Shown here: positions 41,438 through 48,842 of the stretch, in pieces | Layout: every line of letters begins with the position of its first letter | How positions within the stretch are numbered: position 1 is the stretch's first letter | NCBI GenBank assembly: GCA_023417475.1 | Contig: JAEZFP010000059.1 | Span: 66,035 to 130,034, forward strand | Length of the DNA stretch: 64,000 nt | DNA from: Bacillota bacterium | GTDB taxonomy: Bacteria > Bacillota > UBA4882 > UBA8346 | Direction of reading: 5' to 3' | The notes under the pieces: generated by a model | What the model was told of the DNA's origin: nothing | The model's input: only the letters and a program-made list of their open reading frames with translations | Databases searched by the model: none | Translations under genes and position numbers: made by a program

Positions 41438-42286
41438 TTGATTTATATCGCCGACGCTACGTTGGAAAGGTTCATTAAAGAAGATGTTCCGTATTTGGAT
41501 CTGACCACTTGGGGTCTGGGCATCGGCAACGCGCCGGGCAAGATTGAGTTTTTCAACCGCGAACCCGCCGTATTGTGCGGGACGGAAGAGATAACCCGAA
41601 TCGGCCGGAAACTTAACTTGGAGTTGGGACCGTGGCTGCCCTCGGGCAGCGTGCTGCAACCCGGCACCACGGTGCTGGAAGCGACGGGGTCGGCGGCCGA
41701 GTTGCACCAAGTCTGGAAAGTGGCGGTCAATATTTTGGAGCATGCTTCGGGCATCGCTACCCGGACCCGGCAATGGGCCGACCGGATCGCGGCGGTCAAT
41801 CCTGCGGTCGGGCTGGTCACTACCAGGAAAGGGTTCCCCGGGACCAAGGAGTTGGCAACCAAGGCGGTTTTGTGCGGGGGAGGTATGCCGCACCGGTTGG
41901 GGTTGTCGGAGACGGTGCTGATCTTTGCGCAACACCGGGAGTTTCTGACGGCAACTTGCGGCGATTGGGCGACGGTTGTTCGGAAACTAAAACTGCAAGC
42001 CTGTGAGAAAAAAATCCTGGCCGAAGCGGAAAGTCTGCCGGACGCGTTGGCTTGGGTCAGGGCGGGCGTGGACGGGGTGCAGGTGGATAAGGTCGCCCCG
42101 GCGGAGCTCAAAGGTTGGGTGGAGGAACTACGGTCGGCGGCGCCGGAGTTGACGGTTTTGGCGGCGGGCGGAATTAACGAACGCAACCTGGAAGCGTATG
42201 CCGCCACCGGCGTCGACGCCTTGGTGACCTCGGCGGTTTATTTTGGTAAACCGAGCGATTTTAGCGCGAAAATGAACGCGCTTTAA
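41438..42286 (+). CDS. modD: ModD, pyrophosphorylase-like protein of molybdenum transport
   Basis: A relative of quinolinate phosphoribosyltransferase (NadC), 282 residues. FIKEDVPYLDLTTWGLGI, VLEATGSAAELHQVWKVAVNILEHASGIATRTRQW, VTTRKGFPGTKELATKAVLCGGGMPHRLGLSETVLIF and the VDGVQVDKV block match ModD, known from mod operons but of unsettled reaction. TTG 41438 with GAGGGG about 8 bases upstream. Its place next to modABC supports the name. Confidence 0.88.
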   Translation: MIYIADATLERFIKEDVPYLDLTTWGLGIGNAPGKIEFFNREPAVLCGTEEITRIGRKLNLELGPWLPSGSVLQPGTTVLEATGSAAELHQVWKVAVNILEHASGIATRTRQWADRIAAVNPAVGLVTTRKGFPGTKELATKAVLCGGGMPHRLGLSETVLIFAQHREFLTATCGDWATVVRKLKLQACEKKILAEAESLPDALAWVRAGVDGVQVDKVAPAELKGWVEELRSAAPELTVLAAGGINERNLEAYAATGVDALVTSAVYFGKPSDFSAKMNAL

Positions 42287-42316
42287 TAGGCGAATGTGAG
42301 GAAAGGGATGATTGAG

Positions 42317-43090
42317 ATGAATGGGAAACAACGATTGCGGTGGCTGCTGGGGTTGAGTCTGATCGGCTGGTTGTGGTTGGGGGGGCTGGCTTGGGCCGCG
42401 CCGGCGCAAAACACGCTGCTGGCTTATGTGGGCGCGGGTCTGAAAGACCCGGCGGGCGAACTGGCGACGTTGTACGAATCCAAAACCGGGGTGCGGGTGG
42501 AATTGATATTAAACAGTTCCGGGGCGTTGCTCAGTCAGTTGGAATTGAGCAAAAAAGGCGATATCTATCTGCCCGGCGGAATGCCTTTTGTGATGATGGC
42601 GAAACAGAAAGGTTATATCGGCGAAATGGTTGGACCGCTGGCCTATCATTTTCCCGTCATCATCGTGCCGAAAGGCAATCCGGCGCATATCGCCAAAGTT
42701 GAGGATTTGGCCCGGCCCGGCGTGCAACTGATCCTGCCCGACAAAGACAGCACCGCTTTGGGCAAATCGGCGCTGAAGATCTTCGCCAATCTCAACCTAA
42801 GCGCCCCGATTTTGAAAAATGTCAAAGCGTATGTGGAGACCGGACCCAAAGTGCCGTTAACGATCGCGTTGGGTCAGGGAGACGCCGGGATCGCCGAGTA
42901 CAGCGACGCTTCCAAAAACCGCGCCTTGGAACTGGTGGCGATCGATCCCGCGGTGAACGTGGTCGACGAGATTCCCTGCGCCGTATTGACCTGTTCCGCC
43001 CAACGCGAGGCGGCGTTGACGTTTTTACAGTTCGTGAAGGAGAACGGCGCGGCGGTTTTTGCGAAACATGGCTTTAAGACGAAGTTATAA
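42317..43090 (+). CDS. modA: Molybdate-binding periplasmic protein ModA
   Basis: Secreted oxyanion-binding protein of 257 residues. Signal peptide LRWLLGLSLIGWLWLGGLAWAAPA, then LLAYVGAGLKDPAGELATLYESKTGVRVELILNSSGALLSQLELSKKGDIYLPGG: the serines in this segment would contact the oxyanion, as in ModA. ATG 42317 is preferred with AAAGGG 9 bases upstream; ATG 42308 is close. Its end overlaps modB by 23 bases. Confidence 0.9.
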   Translation: MNGKQRLRWLLGLSLIGWLWLGGLAWAAPAQNTLLAYVGAGLKDPAGELATLYESKTGVRVELILNSSGALLSQLELSKKGDIYLPGGMPFVMMAKQKGYIGEMVGPLAYHFPVIIVPKGNPAHIAKVEDLARPGVQLILPDKDSTALGKSALKIFANLNLSAPILKNVKAYVETGPKVPLTIALGQGDAGIAEYSDASKNRALELVAIDPAVNVVDEIPCAVLTCSAQREAALTFLQFVKENGAAVFAKHGFKTKL

Positions 43091-43886
43091 GCTGGTTGAA
43101 AAGCGGCGGCGCTGGTTCGATTGGGGTCTGGGAACGGTTTTTGGTCTGGTGACGCTCTTTTTTGGCGTGATCTTCGCCGGATTGGTCGGTTACGGGTTGC
43201 AAAACGCCGGGTTGGATTGGTGGCGAAATCCGGAATTCCGTTTTGCGTTGGGTTTTACGTTGCAGACGACGGTTGTGGCGACGTTGGGAGCGACGGTTCT
43301 AGGGCTGGTTTGCGGCTATTGGTTGGCGCGGCATGATTTTCCCGGGAAAGTGCTGCTGGAAACGTTGTTGGATTTGCCGATTATTCTGCCGCCGTTGGTG
43401 TCGGGCATCGCGTTGTTGATCCTGTTCGGCCCGGTCTGGGGCGGAACGTTGCGCCGCTTGGGTTGGGAGGTTGTCTTTACCGAACGCGGCGTGATCCTGG
43501 CGCAATGGTTTATTGCCTTGCCACTGGCTTTGAAGACTTTCAAGCAAGCCTTCGCCGAAGTCGACTTACGTTATGAAAATATTGCCCGGACGTTGGGCTG
43601 CACCCCGGCCGGCCGATTCTTCCGGGTGGCGTTGCCCATGGCCCGGCGCGGGATAGTCAACGGAATCGCTATGGCGTGGGCGCGGACGGTCGGCGAATTT
43701 GGGGCTACGGCGATGCTGGCGGGTGTGACGCGTTTCAAGACGGAGACGATGGCGGCGGCGATTTTTCTCAATATGTCCATCGGCGAACTGCGGATGGCGG
43801 TAGCGGTGTCGGTGGTGCTGTTTGGTCTGGCGATGCTGGTGTTGGTGCTATTTCGCTTGGGGACGGTGAAGCCGGAAGATGAGTAA
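43068..43886 (+). CDS. modB: Molybdate ABC permease ModB
   Basis: Inner-membrane permease with five to six helices, 272 residues. The EAA loop is YENIARTLGCTPAGRFFRVALPMARRGIVNG; RTVGEFGATAMLAG is the characteristic ModB/CysT segment. ATG 43068 lies within the end of modA, indicating translational coupling, though no clear ribosome-binding site is seen. It overlaps modC by 8 bases. Confidence 0.92.
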   Translation: MALRRSYKLVEKRRRWFDWGLGTVFGLVTLFFGVIFAGLVGYGLQNAGLDWWRNPEFRFALGFTLQTTVVATLGATVLGLVCGYWLARHDFPGKVLLETLLDLPIILPPLVSGIALLILFGPVWGGTLRRLGWEVVFTERGVILAQWFIALPLALKTFKQAFAEVDLRYENIARTLGCTPAGRFFRVALPMARRGIVNGIAMAWARTVGEFGATAMLAGVTRFKTETMAAAIFLNMSIGELRMAVAVSVVLFGLAMLVLVLFRLGTVKPEDE

Positions 43887-44634
43887 CGGGGCCTTGGAGA
43901 TTACCAATTTAAGTTGCGCGGCGGGCGGGTTCCACCTGAAACAACTGCATCTGAAGCTGCGCGCCGGCGAATATTTGACGATCGTCGGACCGAGCGGCGC
44001 GGGGAAAACGATGTTGTTGGAGACGATCGCCGGTTTGCGGACCGCGTTGGAAGGCCGGATCTGTTTCGGCGGACGCGAGCTGACGTCATTGGCTCCCGAA
44101 GCGCGCAACTTGGGCTTTGCCTATCAGGACAGTTTGCTTTATCCGTTTCTGACCGTCCGGGACAACATTTTGTTCGGCGCTCGGGCGCGAGGGGTGGCGC
44201 GCAAACCGCAAATAAAAAAGCGCTTGGAGGAGATGGCCGTCCAATTGGGGTTGGAACGGCTGCTCGACCGGGCGCCGCGGTTTTTGAGCGGCGGCGAAAA
44301 ACAGCGGGTGGCCTTGGCCCGGGCGTTGTTGCTCCAGCCGCCGTTGCTGCTGTTGGACGAACCGCTGGCGGCGTTGGATTGGGAGTCGCAGGAAAAACTG
44401 CGTCGGTTGCTCCGGGAGCTGCAACGGCGCGAACGCATGACGGTGTTACATGTGACCCACGATCTGGAGGAGGCGGTTCAATTAGGAACCTGCTTGGCGG
44501 TATTGGAAGGCGGGCGGTTGAGCGACTGCGGTCGTCCCGCCGATTTGATCGGGCATAACACTTTTTTGCGTCGTTTGGCCGAGACTGGCGGCGTGGAGGA
44601 GGCAGTCGCGCAAAATACGGGGAGCGACCAATGA
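43879..44634 (+). CDS. modC: Molybdate ABC ATPase ModC, short form
   Basis: ATPase of the Mod importer. Walker A GPSGAGKTM, Q-loop YQDSLLYPFL, signature LSGGEKQRVALARALL, Walker B LLLLDEPLAALD and switch His HVTHDLEEAV are intact. At 251 residues it lacks the C-terminal TOBE (Mop) domain that gives ModC its regulatory molybdate site; a stand-alone molbindin lies right downstream on the other strand and may take that role. Last gene of the operon. Confidence 0.9.
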   Translation: MSNGALEITNLSCAAGGFHLKQLHLKLRAGEYLTIVGPSGAGKTMLLETIAGLRTALEGRICFGGRELTSLAPEARNLGFAYQDSLLYPFLTVRDNILFGARARGVARKPQIKKRLEEMAVQLGLERLLDRAPRFLSGGEKQRVALARALLLQPPLLLLDEPLAALDWESQEKLRRLLRELQRRERMTVLHVTHDLEEAVQLGTCLAVLEGGRLSDCGRPADLIGHNTFLRRLAETGGVEEAVAQNTGSDQ

Positions 44635-44683
44635 GGTACTCCCCGTTTCCGTTGCGTTGGTTTGGGTTTGGGTAAAGCCCCGG

Positions 44684-44887
44684 TTATTTCATCAGCATGA
44701 CCGAGGTGGATTTGATCAACGCCGTGACGTCGTCGCCTGTTTTGAGACCGAGATCGGCGATGGAGTCGGCGGTGACGACCGAAACCAGCCGTTCGCCTTT
44801 ATAATCAAGCACGACTTTGGCCATGATGCCGTCCTGGGTGATCTCTTTCACTGTGGCTTTCAATTGATTTCTTCCGCTTAACTTCAT
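44684..44887 (-). CDS. Molbindin (single TOBE/Mop domain)
   Basis: A 67-residue Mop protein: MKLSGRNQLKATVKEITQDGIMAKVVLDYKGERLVSVVTADSIADLGLKTGDDVTALIKSTSVML covers one TOBE domain read in sections. Such proteins form hexamers that bind molybdate or tungstate in the cytosol. AAAGGAGG precedes ATG 44887. It is convergent with modC and divergent from the DUF1858 module; a TATAAT lies about 70 bases upstream. Its presence strengthens the oxyanion theme. Confidence 0.9.
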   Translation of the reverse strand: MKLSGRNQLKATVKEITQDGIMAKVVLDYKGERLVSVVTADSIADLGLKTGDDVTALIKSTSVMLMK

Positions 44888-45022
44888 ATTGGGTTTCCTC
44901 CTTTGTTTGATTATTGGGTAAATTCGGTCAAAAGTGAAAATCAGACAAATTACATTCGGTTATGGTAAGTTTAATTATATTATACCAGAAATACTCCTAA
45001 GTTAGATTGTTTTTCTGTAAAA

Positions 45023-45119
45023 AAGCGTCCCCAAAAACGAAGCAACGACAGTCGACGTGGGTGGGGCAACTCCGGCTCGGACTATGCGGGAAACGCTTCG
45101 GGACGGAGTATCGATCCGT
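45023..45119 (+). ncRNA. Candidate structured leader of the DUF1858 operon
   Basis: AAGCGTCCC (45023-45031) pairs with GGGAAACGCTT (45088-45098, two bases bulged), enclosing a TCCG-GCT-CGGA hairpin (45071-45081). A further hairpin ACGGA-GTATCGA-TCCGT (45103-45119) ends just before the GAGGAGG site. The fold resembles a junction plus a hairpin next to a ribosome-binding site, as in translational riboswitches. It matches no class known to me; folded by eye only. Confidence 0.35.
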
Positions 45120-45134
45120 GAGGAGGAGATGAGT

Positions 45135-46343
45135 ATGGCGAAGATTGATCCGGGGCAAAACATCGCGCAATTGTTGGCGGAACATCCGGAAACGCTGGCG
45201 GTTTTTGCGGCGCATGGTTTTACGGCGGAAAGCGCGGCGCAACTGACCGCGCAAGTGGGCGACGACTTGATGCTGGGGACGGTGTTGAAGGCCAAACGGA
45301 TCCATGCCGAACGATTTATCGTCGCCTTGGAGGAGCGGATCGCCGCCGCCGGGGAAACGATTTTGGCGACGGAACTGCCGCGCCCGGGACATCTGAATTT
45401 CCTGGGATATTTGGTTTGTCCGTTGAAACATCAGTTCCGCGAGGGATTTGAAGCGGTGCTGCAACAACACTGGGGGGAGTCCGTGAACCCGCCCAACTGT
45501 TACGCTCCGATGGGCTGCGGCGGTGACGATCCCTGTGAAAATATCTGGCAGGCGCCGACCGGCGCCGCTTTTCCCGATCTGGTAATGTCGGTGGGGTTTG
45601 ACAACCTGTTCAAAAAGGCCTTTCGCGACCGGTTGGTGGCGACGGGTCATTTTCAAGCCGCGCCGGCGCAGCCGGTACCGGAAGCATTCCGGGAATTGGT
45701 CGACCCGCTGGGCGCCTACACCGTTTACGGACTGTTTCCATATGTGATGATGATCGACCGGTTGAAACTGGGAAACCGTCCAATGCCGCGCCGTTGGGAG
45801 GATCTGTTGGATCCGCTGTATGAAGGGGACGTGACGATCGGCGGATCGGGTGACGAAGTGAATGAACTGCTGTTGCTTGAGGCGTTCGCGCGGGGCGGCG
45901 CGGCGGGAGTGCGCCGGCTGGCGCGAAACGTCAAAATGATCTGGCACGCCGCGCAGATGGCCAAAACGGCCGGCAGCGGCAGTCCCGACGGCGCGGCCAT
46001 ATATATCTTGCCGTGGTTTTTTGCCAAAACCTGTCCCCGGGTCGGTGTGGTAGAGATTGTCTGGCCCGAGGACGGAGCTTTGGTTAACCCGATGTACGTG
46101 TTGGTTAAAAAAGACTTTCCCGCCGCTTTGCAACCGTTGCGTGATTATGTGCTGGGACCGGAGTTTGGGCGGGCAATTGCGGAGAGCTTTTTCCCTTCTC
46201 CGCATCCGGCGGTCGTCAATCCCTTGCCGGAGGGGGCGCGTTTTAAATGGCTGGGTTGGGATTATATTCACAATCATGATTTGGAGGCCGAGCTAAAACG
46301 GGTTCAGGCAATTTTTTGGGAGGAAAAGCGGCGGCCGGGTTGA
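45135..46343 (+). CDS. DUF1858 domain fused to a cytosolic binding-protein fold
   Basis: A 402-residue protein. Residues 1-70 are a DUF1858-like helical domain (GQNIAQLLAEHPETLAVFAAHGF); the rest resembles an ABC solute-binding protein (VMSVGFDNLFKKAFRD, PRRWEDLLDPLYEGDVTIGGSGDEVN, LVNPMYVLVKKDFP). It has no signal peptide, so it should be cytosolic. Cysteines in NCYAPMGCGGDDPCENIW could bind metal. ATG 45135 follows GAGGAGGAG by about 6 bases. First gene of a three-gene operon; the function is unknown. Confidence 0.72.
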   Translation: MAKIDPGQNIAQLLAEHPETLAVFAAHGFTAESAAQLTAQVGDDLMLGTVLKAKRIHAERFIVALEERIAAAGETILATELPRPGHLNFLGYLVCPLKHQFREGFEAVLQQHWGESVNPPNCYAPMGCGGDDPCENIWQAPTGAAFPDLVMSVGFDNLFKKAFRDRLVATGHFQAAPAQPVPEAFRELVDPLGAYTVYGLFPYVMMIDRLKLGNRPMPRRWEDLLDPLYEGDVTIGGSGDEVNELLLLEAFARGGAAGVRRLARNVKMIWHAAQMAKTAGSGSPDGAAIYILPWFFAKTCPRVGVVEIVWPEDGALVNPMYVLVKKDFPAALQPLRDYVLGPEFGRAIAESFFPSPHPAVVNPLPEGARFKWLGWDYIHNHDLEAELKRVQAIFWEEKRRPG

Positions 46344-46371
46344 TGCCGCCCGCTGACGGGAGGGGATTGAC

Positions 46372-47070
46372 ATGCGTTTGATTACTGTGGCCGGACCGCC
46401 GTCATCGGGCAAAACTGCGGTCATATTACGGACCGGCGAACAACTGCGGTCGGAGGGGTGGAAGGTGGGGGTGGTCAAGTTCGACTGTTTGACGACCACC
46501 GACCATCTGGCTTACGAACAGAAAGGATTTCCGGTGCTGAAGGGATTGGCGGGGAACTTGTGCCCGGACCATTTTTTTGTTTGCAACATTGACGACTGCG
46601 TTGATTGGGGCCGTCACCGGCAGCTGGATTTGCTGATCAGCGAAAGCGCCGGTCTGTGCAACCGTTGTTCGCCGCATATCAAAGGAGTTTTGGCGGTCTG
46701 CGTGATCGACAATCTCGCGGGAGTGGACACGCCGCAGAAGATCGGACCAATGCTGAAATTGGCCGATCGGATCGTCATTACCAAAGGGGATGTGGTTTCC
46801 CAGGCGGAACGGGAAATATTCGCGTTCCGGGTTAAGCAGGCCAACCCGCGCGCCGATTTATTCTGGGTGAATGGCATTACCGGTCAAGGCGCTTTCGACG
46901 TCAGTCAAAGTTTTAAGCGGGCGGCGCCGGTGGACGGCTTAGAGGGTTGGCGGATTCGTTTCCCGATGCCGGCCGCGGTCTGCCCCTACTGCGTGGGTGA
47001 AACGGAGATCGGACGGGACCATCAGCGCGGCAATGTGAAAAAGTTGATCTGGGAGGAAACGCCGCGATGA
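46372..47070 (+). CDS. HypB/UreG-like GTPase
   Basis: SIMIBI-class GTPase of 232 residues, the family of nickel-insertion proteins HypB and UreG. P-loop AGPPSSGKTAVIL at residues 7-19, switch I-like VKFDCLTTTDHLAYEQKGFPVL, LDLLISESAGLCNRCSPHIKGVLAVCVID around Walker B, and the ITKGDVVSQAERE base-recognition motif. Cysteine clusters CNRC and CPYC could carry a metal. It lies between the DUF1858 and ATPase genes and overlaps the latter by 4 bases. Metal insertion is inferred. Confidence 0.75.
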   Translation: MRLITVAGPPSSGKTAVILRTGEQLRSEGWKVGVVKFDCLTTTDHLAYEQKGFPVLKGLAGNLCPDHFFVCNIDDCVDWGRHRQLDLLISESAGLCNRCSPHIKGVLAVCVIDNLAGVDTPQKIGPMLKLADRIVITKGDVVSQAEREIFAFRVKQANPRADLFWVNGITGQGAFDVSQSFKRAAPVDGLEGWRIRFPMPAAVCPYCVGETEIGRDHQRGNVKKLIWEETPR

Positions 47071-48092
47071 AAGAGGATTGGCTGACTCAAACCCTCGGGG
47101 AGCTGATGGAAAGCTATTGTTTTACGATTGATTTTTTTGGCGGTCGGGGGCTGCCGGCCCCGGACCCCCGTTGGACGATGCCCCAATATTGCGCCGCGCT
47201 GGATATGGTTTTGCTGGAGGAGCGGGGGTTCGACCGGCAATTGCTGGCAACCGACTTTGCGTCGTTTATGACCCGGTTGGAGCGTTTGAGCGCCCCGGTC
47301 GGTCCGGCGCTGCAAACGTTGACGATCCGGGGCGGCCGTGATAAACGGGGGATGGCGGAGCCGGTCGAGTTGACCTTAAAACCGGGGATGGTCGTGGGGA
47401 TCGTTGGACCGACCGGCTCGGGGAAAAGCCGGTTGCTGGCGGATATTGAATGTCTGGCGCAGGGCGATACGCCGACCGGACGCCGCATTTTGGTCAACGG
47501 AGCGGTTCCCGACGCCGCGCAACGGTTCGGGTTGGAACAGAAATTGGTGGCGCAACTGTCGCAGAATATGAATTTTGTCGTCGATCTGACGGTGACCGAG
47601 TTTATCCGTCTGCATGCCGCCAGCCGGATGATTGTCGATGAAACCGCGGTCTGCGCGGCCATTATCGCCCAAGCCAACGAGTTGGCCGGAGAACGGTTTG
47701 GGGCCGATCTGCCCGTCACCCAGCTGAGCGGCGGGCAATCCCGGGCGTTAATGATCGCCGATACGGCCTTGCTTAGCCGTTCGCCATTGGTGTTGATCGA
47801 CGAGATTGAAAACGCCGGAGTGGACCGGAAAAAAGCTTTGGCGTTGCTGGTGCGCGCGGAAAAGCTGGTCTTGATCGCCACCCACGATCCGCTACTGGCG
47901 TTGCTAGGCGATCAACGGATCATATTGCGAAACGGGGGTATCGCCGAAGTGATCGTCGGCGACGCGGCCGAACGGAGCCAGTTGGCGACCCTGGAGGCGT
48001 TGGACCGCGGCATGATGCGGCTACGCGAGCGGATTCGCGCCGGAGAACGAATTGACGGAGCGACGTTGCGCCAGTGCGGCATTGGGAATTAA
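47067..48092 (+). CDS. ABC-type ATPase without permease partner
   Basis: A 341-residue protein with an unrecognised N-terminal region of about 90 residues (ESYCFTIDFFGGRGLPAPDPRW) followed by an ABC nucleotide-binding domain: Walker A GPTGSGKSRLL, signature LSGGQSRALMIADTALL, Walker B LVLIDEIENAGV and switch His LIATHDPLLAL. The Walker B glutamate is present, so it can hydrolyse ATP. No membrane protein gene is adjacent, so a soluble energy-coupling role is more likely than transport. It overlaps the GTPase gene by 4 bases. Confidence 0.75.
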   Translation: MKEDWLTQTLGELMESYCFTIDFFGGRGLPAPDPRWTMPQYCAALDMVLLEERGFDRQLLATDFASFMTRLERLSAPVGPALQTLTIRGGRDKRGMAEPVELTLKPGMVVGIVGPTGSGKSRLLADIECLAQGDTPTGRRILVNGAVPDAAQRFGLEQKLVAQLSQNMNFVVDLTVTEFIRLHAASRMIVDETAVCAAIIAQANELAGERFGADLPVTQLSGGQSRALMIADTALLSRSPLVLIDEIENAGVDRKKALALLVRAEKLVLIATHDPLLALLGDQRIILRNGGIAEVIVGDAAERSQLATLEALDRGMMRLRERIRAGERIDGATLRQCGIGN

Positions 48093-48127
48093 GGCCATAT
48101 TGACGGATTGCCAAGCGGATAGACGAA

Positions 48128-48358
48128 AACATGATCCTAAAGCACTTTGGCGCGTTCCAAAACGGCTCCGGCACGATCCAAAATCATTGGGGGATGTGCC
48201 AAAACGATTTTGGCGCGTTCCAAAACGACTCCGGCATGATCCAAAATCATTGGGGGATGTGTCAAAACGATTTTGGCATGTTTCAAAATAACTTTGGCAT
48301 GATCCAAAATTATTCGGGGTTGCGCCAATGCGATTTTGGCACGAATCAAAACGACTCC
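48128..48358. repeat. Array B: 21-bp tandem repeat in the 3' region of the DUF1858 operon
   Basis: Eleven consecutive 21-base units starting at 48128 and every 21 bases to 48338. Typical units open GGCATGATCCAAAAT or GGCGCGTTCCAAAACG; the C/A-rich CCAAAA core keeps phase in nearly all. No stop interrupts several frames, so spurious frames run through it on both strands encoding 7-residue repeats such as GMIQNHW. It lies between the stop codon at 48092 and the terminator at 48470, thus in the operon's 3' untranslated region. The 750-bp gap also holds the anf operator, promoter and leader. Confidence 0.88.
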
Positions 48359-48469
48359 AGCCCTTTGCGCTGGGTTCGCGGTCGATGGCTTGGCGATTTG
48401 AACTGCTGTCGGGACGGTTGGGGGTCGGTTTCGCTCCGGGCGACCCGGCTTGCCATCATTGTAGAGTAC

Positions 48470-48500
48470 AAACTTCCGCTCAATCGGCGGAAGTTTTTTT
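48470..48500 (+). terminator. Intrinsic terminator of the DUF1858 operon
   Basis: AAACTTCCGC, loop TCAATCG, GCGGAAGTTT, then T residues. It separates array B from the anf promoter. Confidence 0.88.
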
Positions 48501-48578
48501 ATGGGTTGCGCTTTTTCGACCGGAGGATGTGGGTGAGGACGGGCGGAGCGGCCTTGCGCATGTAAAGTCGATGTAATA

Positions 48579-48603
48579 TAAATGTCATTAAATTTAACAT
48601 TTA
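48579..48603 (+). promoter_or_regulatory. Operator-like site of the anf operon
   Basis: Inverted repeat TAAATGT-N11-ACATTTA. The 21 bases 48581-48601 agree with 36698-36718 at 17 positions, including AATGT at one end and AACATT at the other. It ends 8 bases before the anf -35 element. Confidence 0.65.
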
Positions 48604-48609
48604 AGACCG

Positions 48610-48638
48610 TTGACTTTCTCAAAAGCATCCACTATAAT
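48610..48638 (+). promoter_or_regulatory. Sigma-A promoter of the anf operon
   Basis: TTGACT, 17-base spacer, TATAAT. A 200-base leader follows, with a T-rich part and the element at 48716-48737 shared with the oxyanion operon. No sigma-54 promoter (GG-N10-GC) was recognised. Confidence 0.85.
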
Positions 48639-48842
48639 TTGGATTAAATTAGTTTTAGTTAGTTTTTGTTTGTTTTAGTTACAATTAATTAGTTTTAGTT
48701 TGGACTAAAATGATTAAAACATAACACATACATTACATAAACGATCAAGCGACGCTTGAACGGTGGCTTGAGAAAGGTGGTGACGGGACTCCCGGTTGGC
48801 TACGACCCATAATCATTAAATCATTGGAGAGGAGAAACACAA

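Noticed and set aside
44997..46277. A 426-codon minus-strand open frame opposite the DUF1858 gene
   Set aside because: Antisense shadow with Arg/His/Gln-rich composition and no family resemblance.
48131..48565. A 144-codon frame through array B with GMxQNxF repeats, plus the minus-strand frame 48137-48628
   Set aside because: Every frame through a stop-free 21-bp repeat stays open; there is no convincing ribosome-binding site and the frame runs through the terminator at 48470-48500. Kept only as a possibility in the findings.
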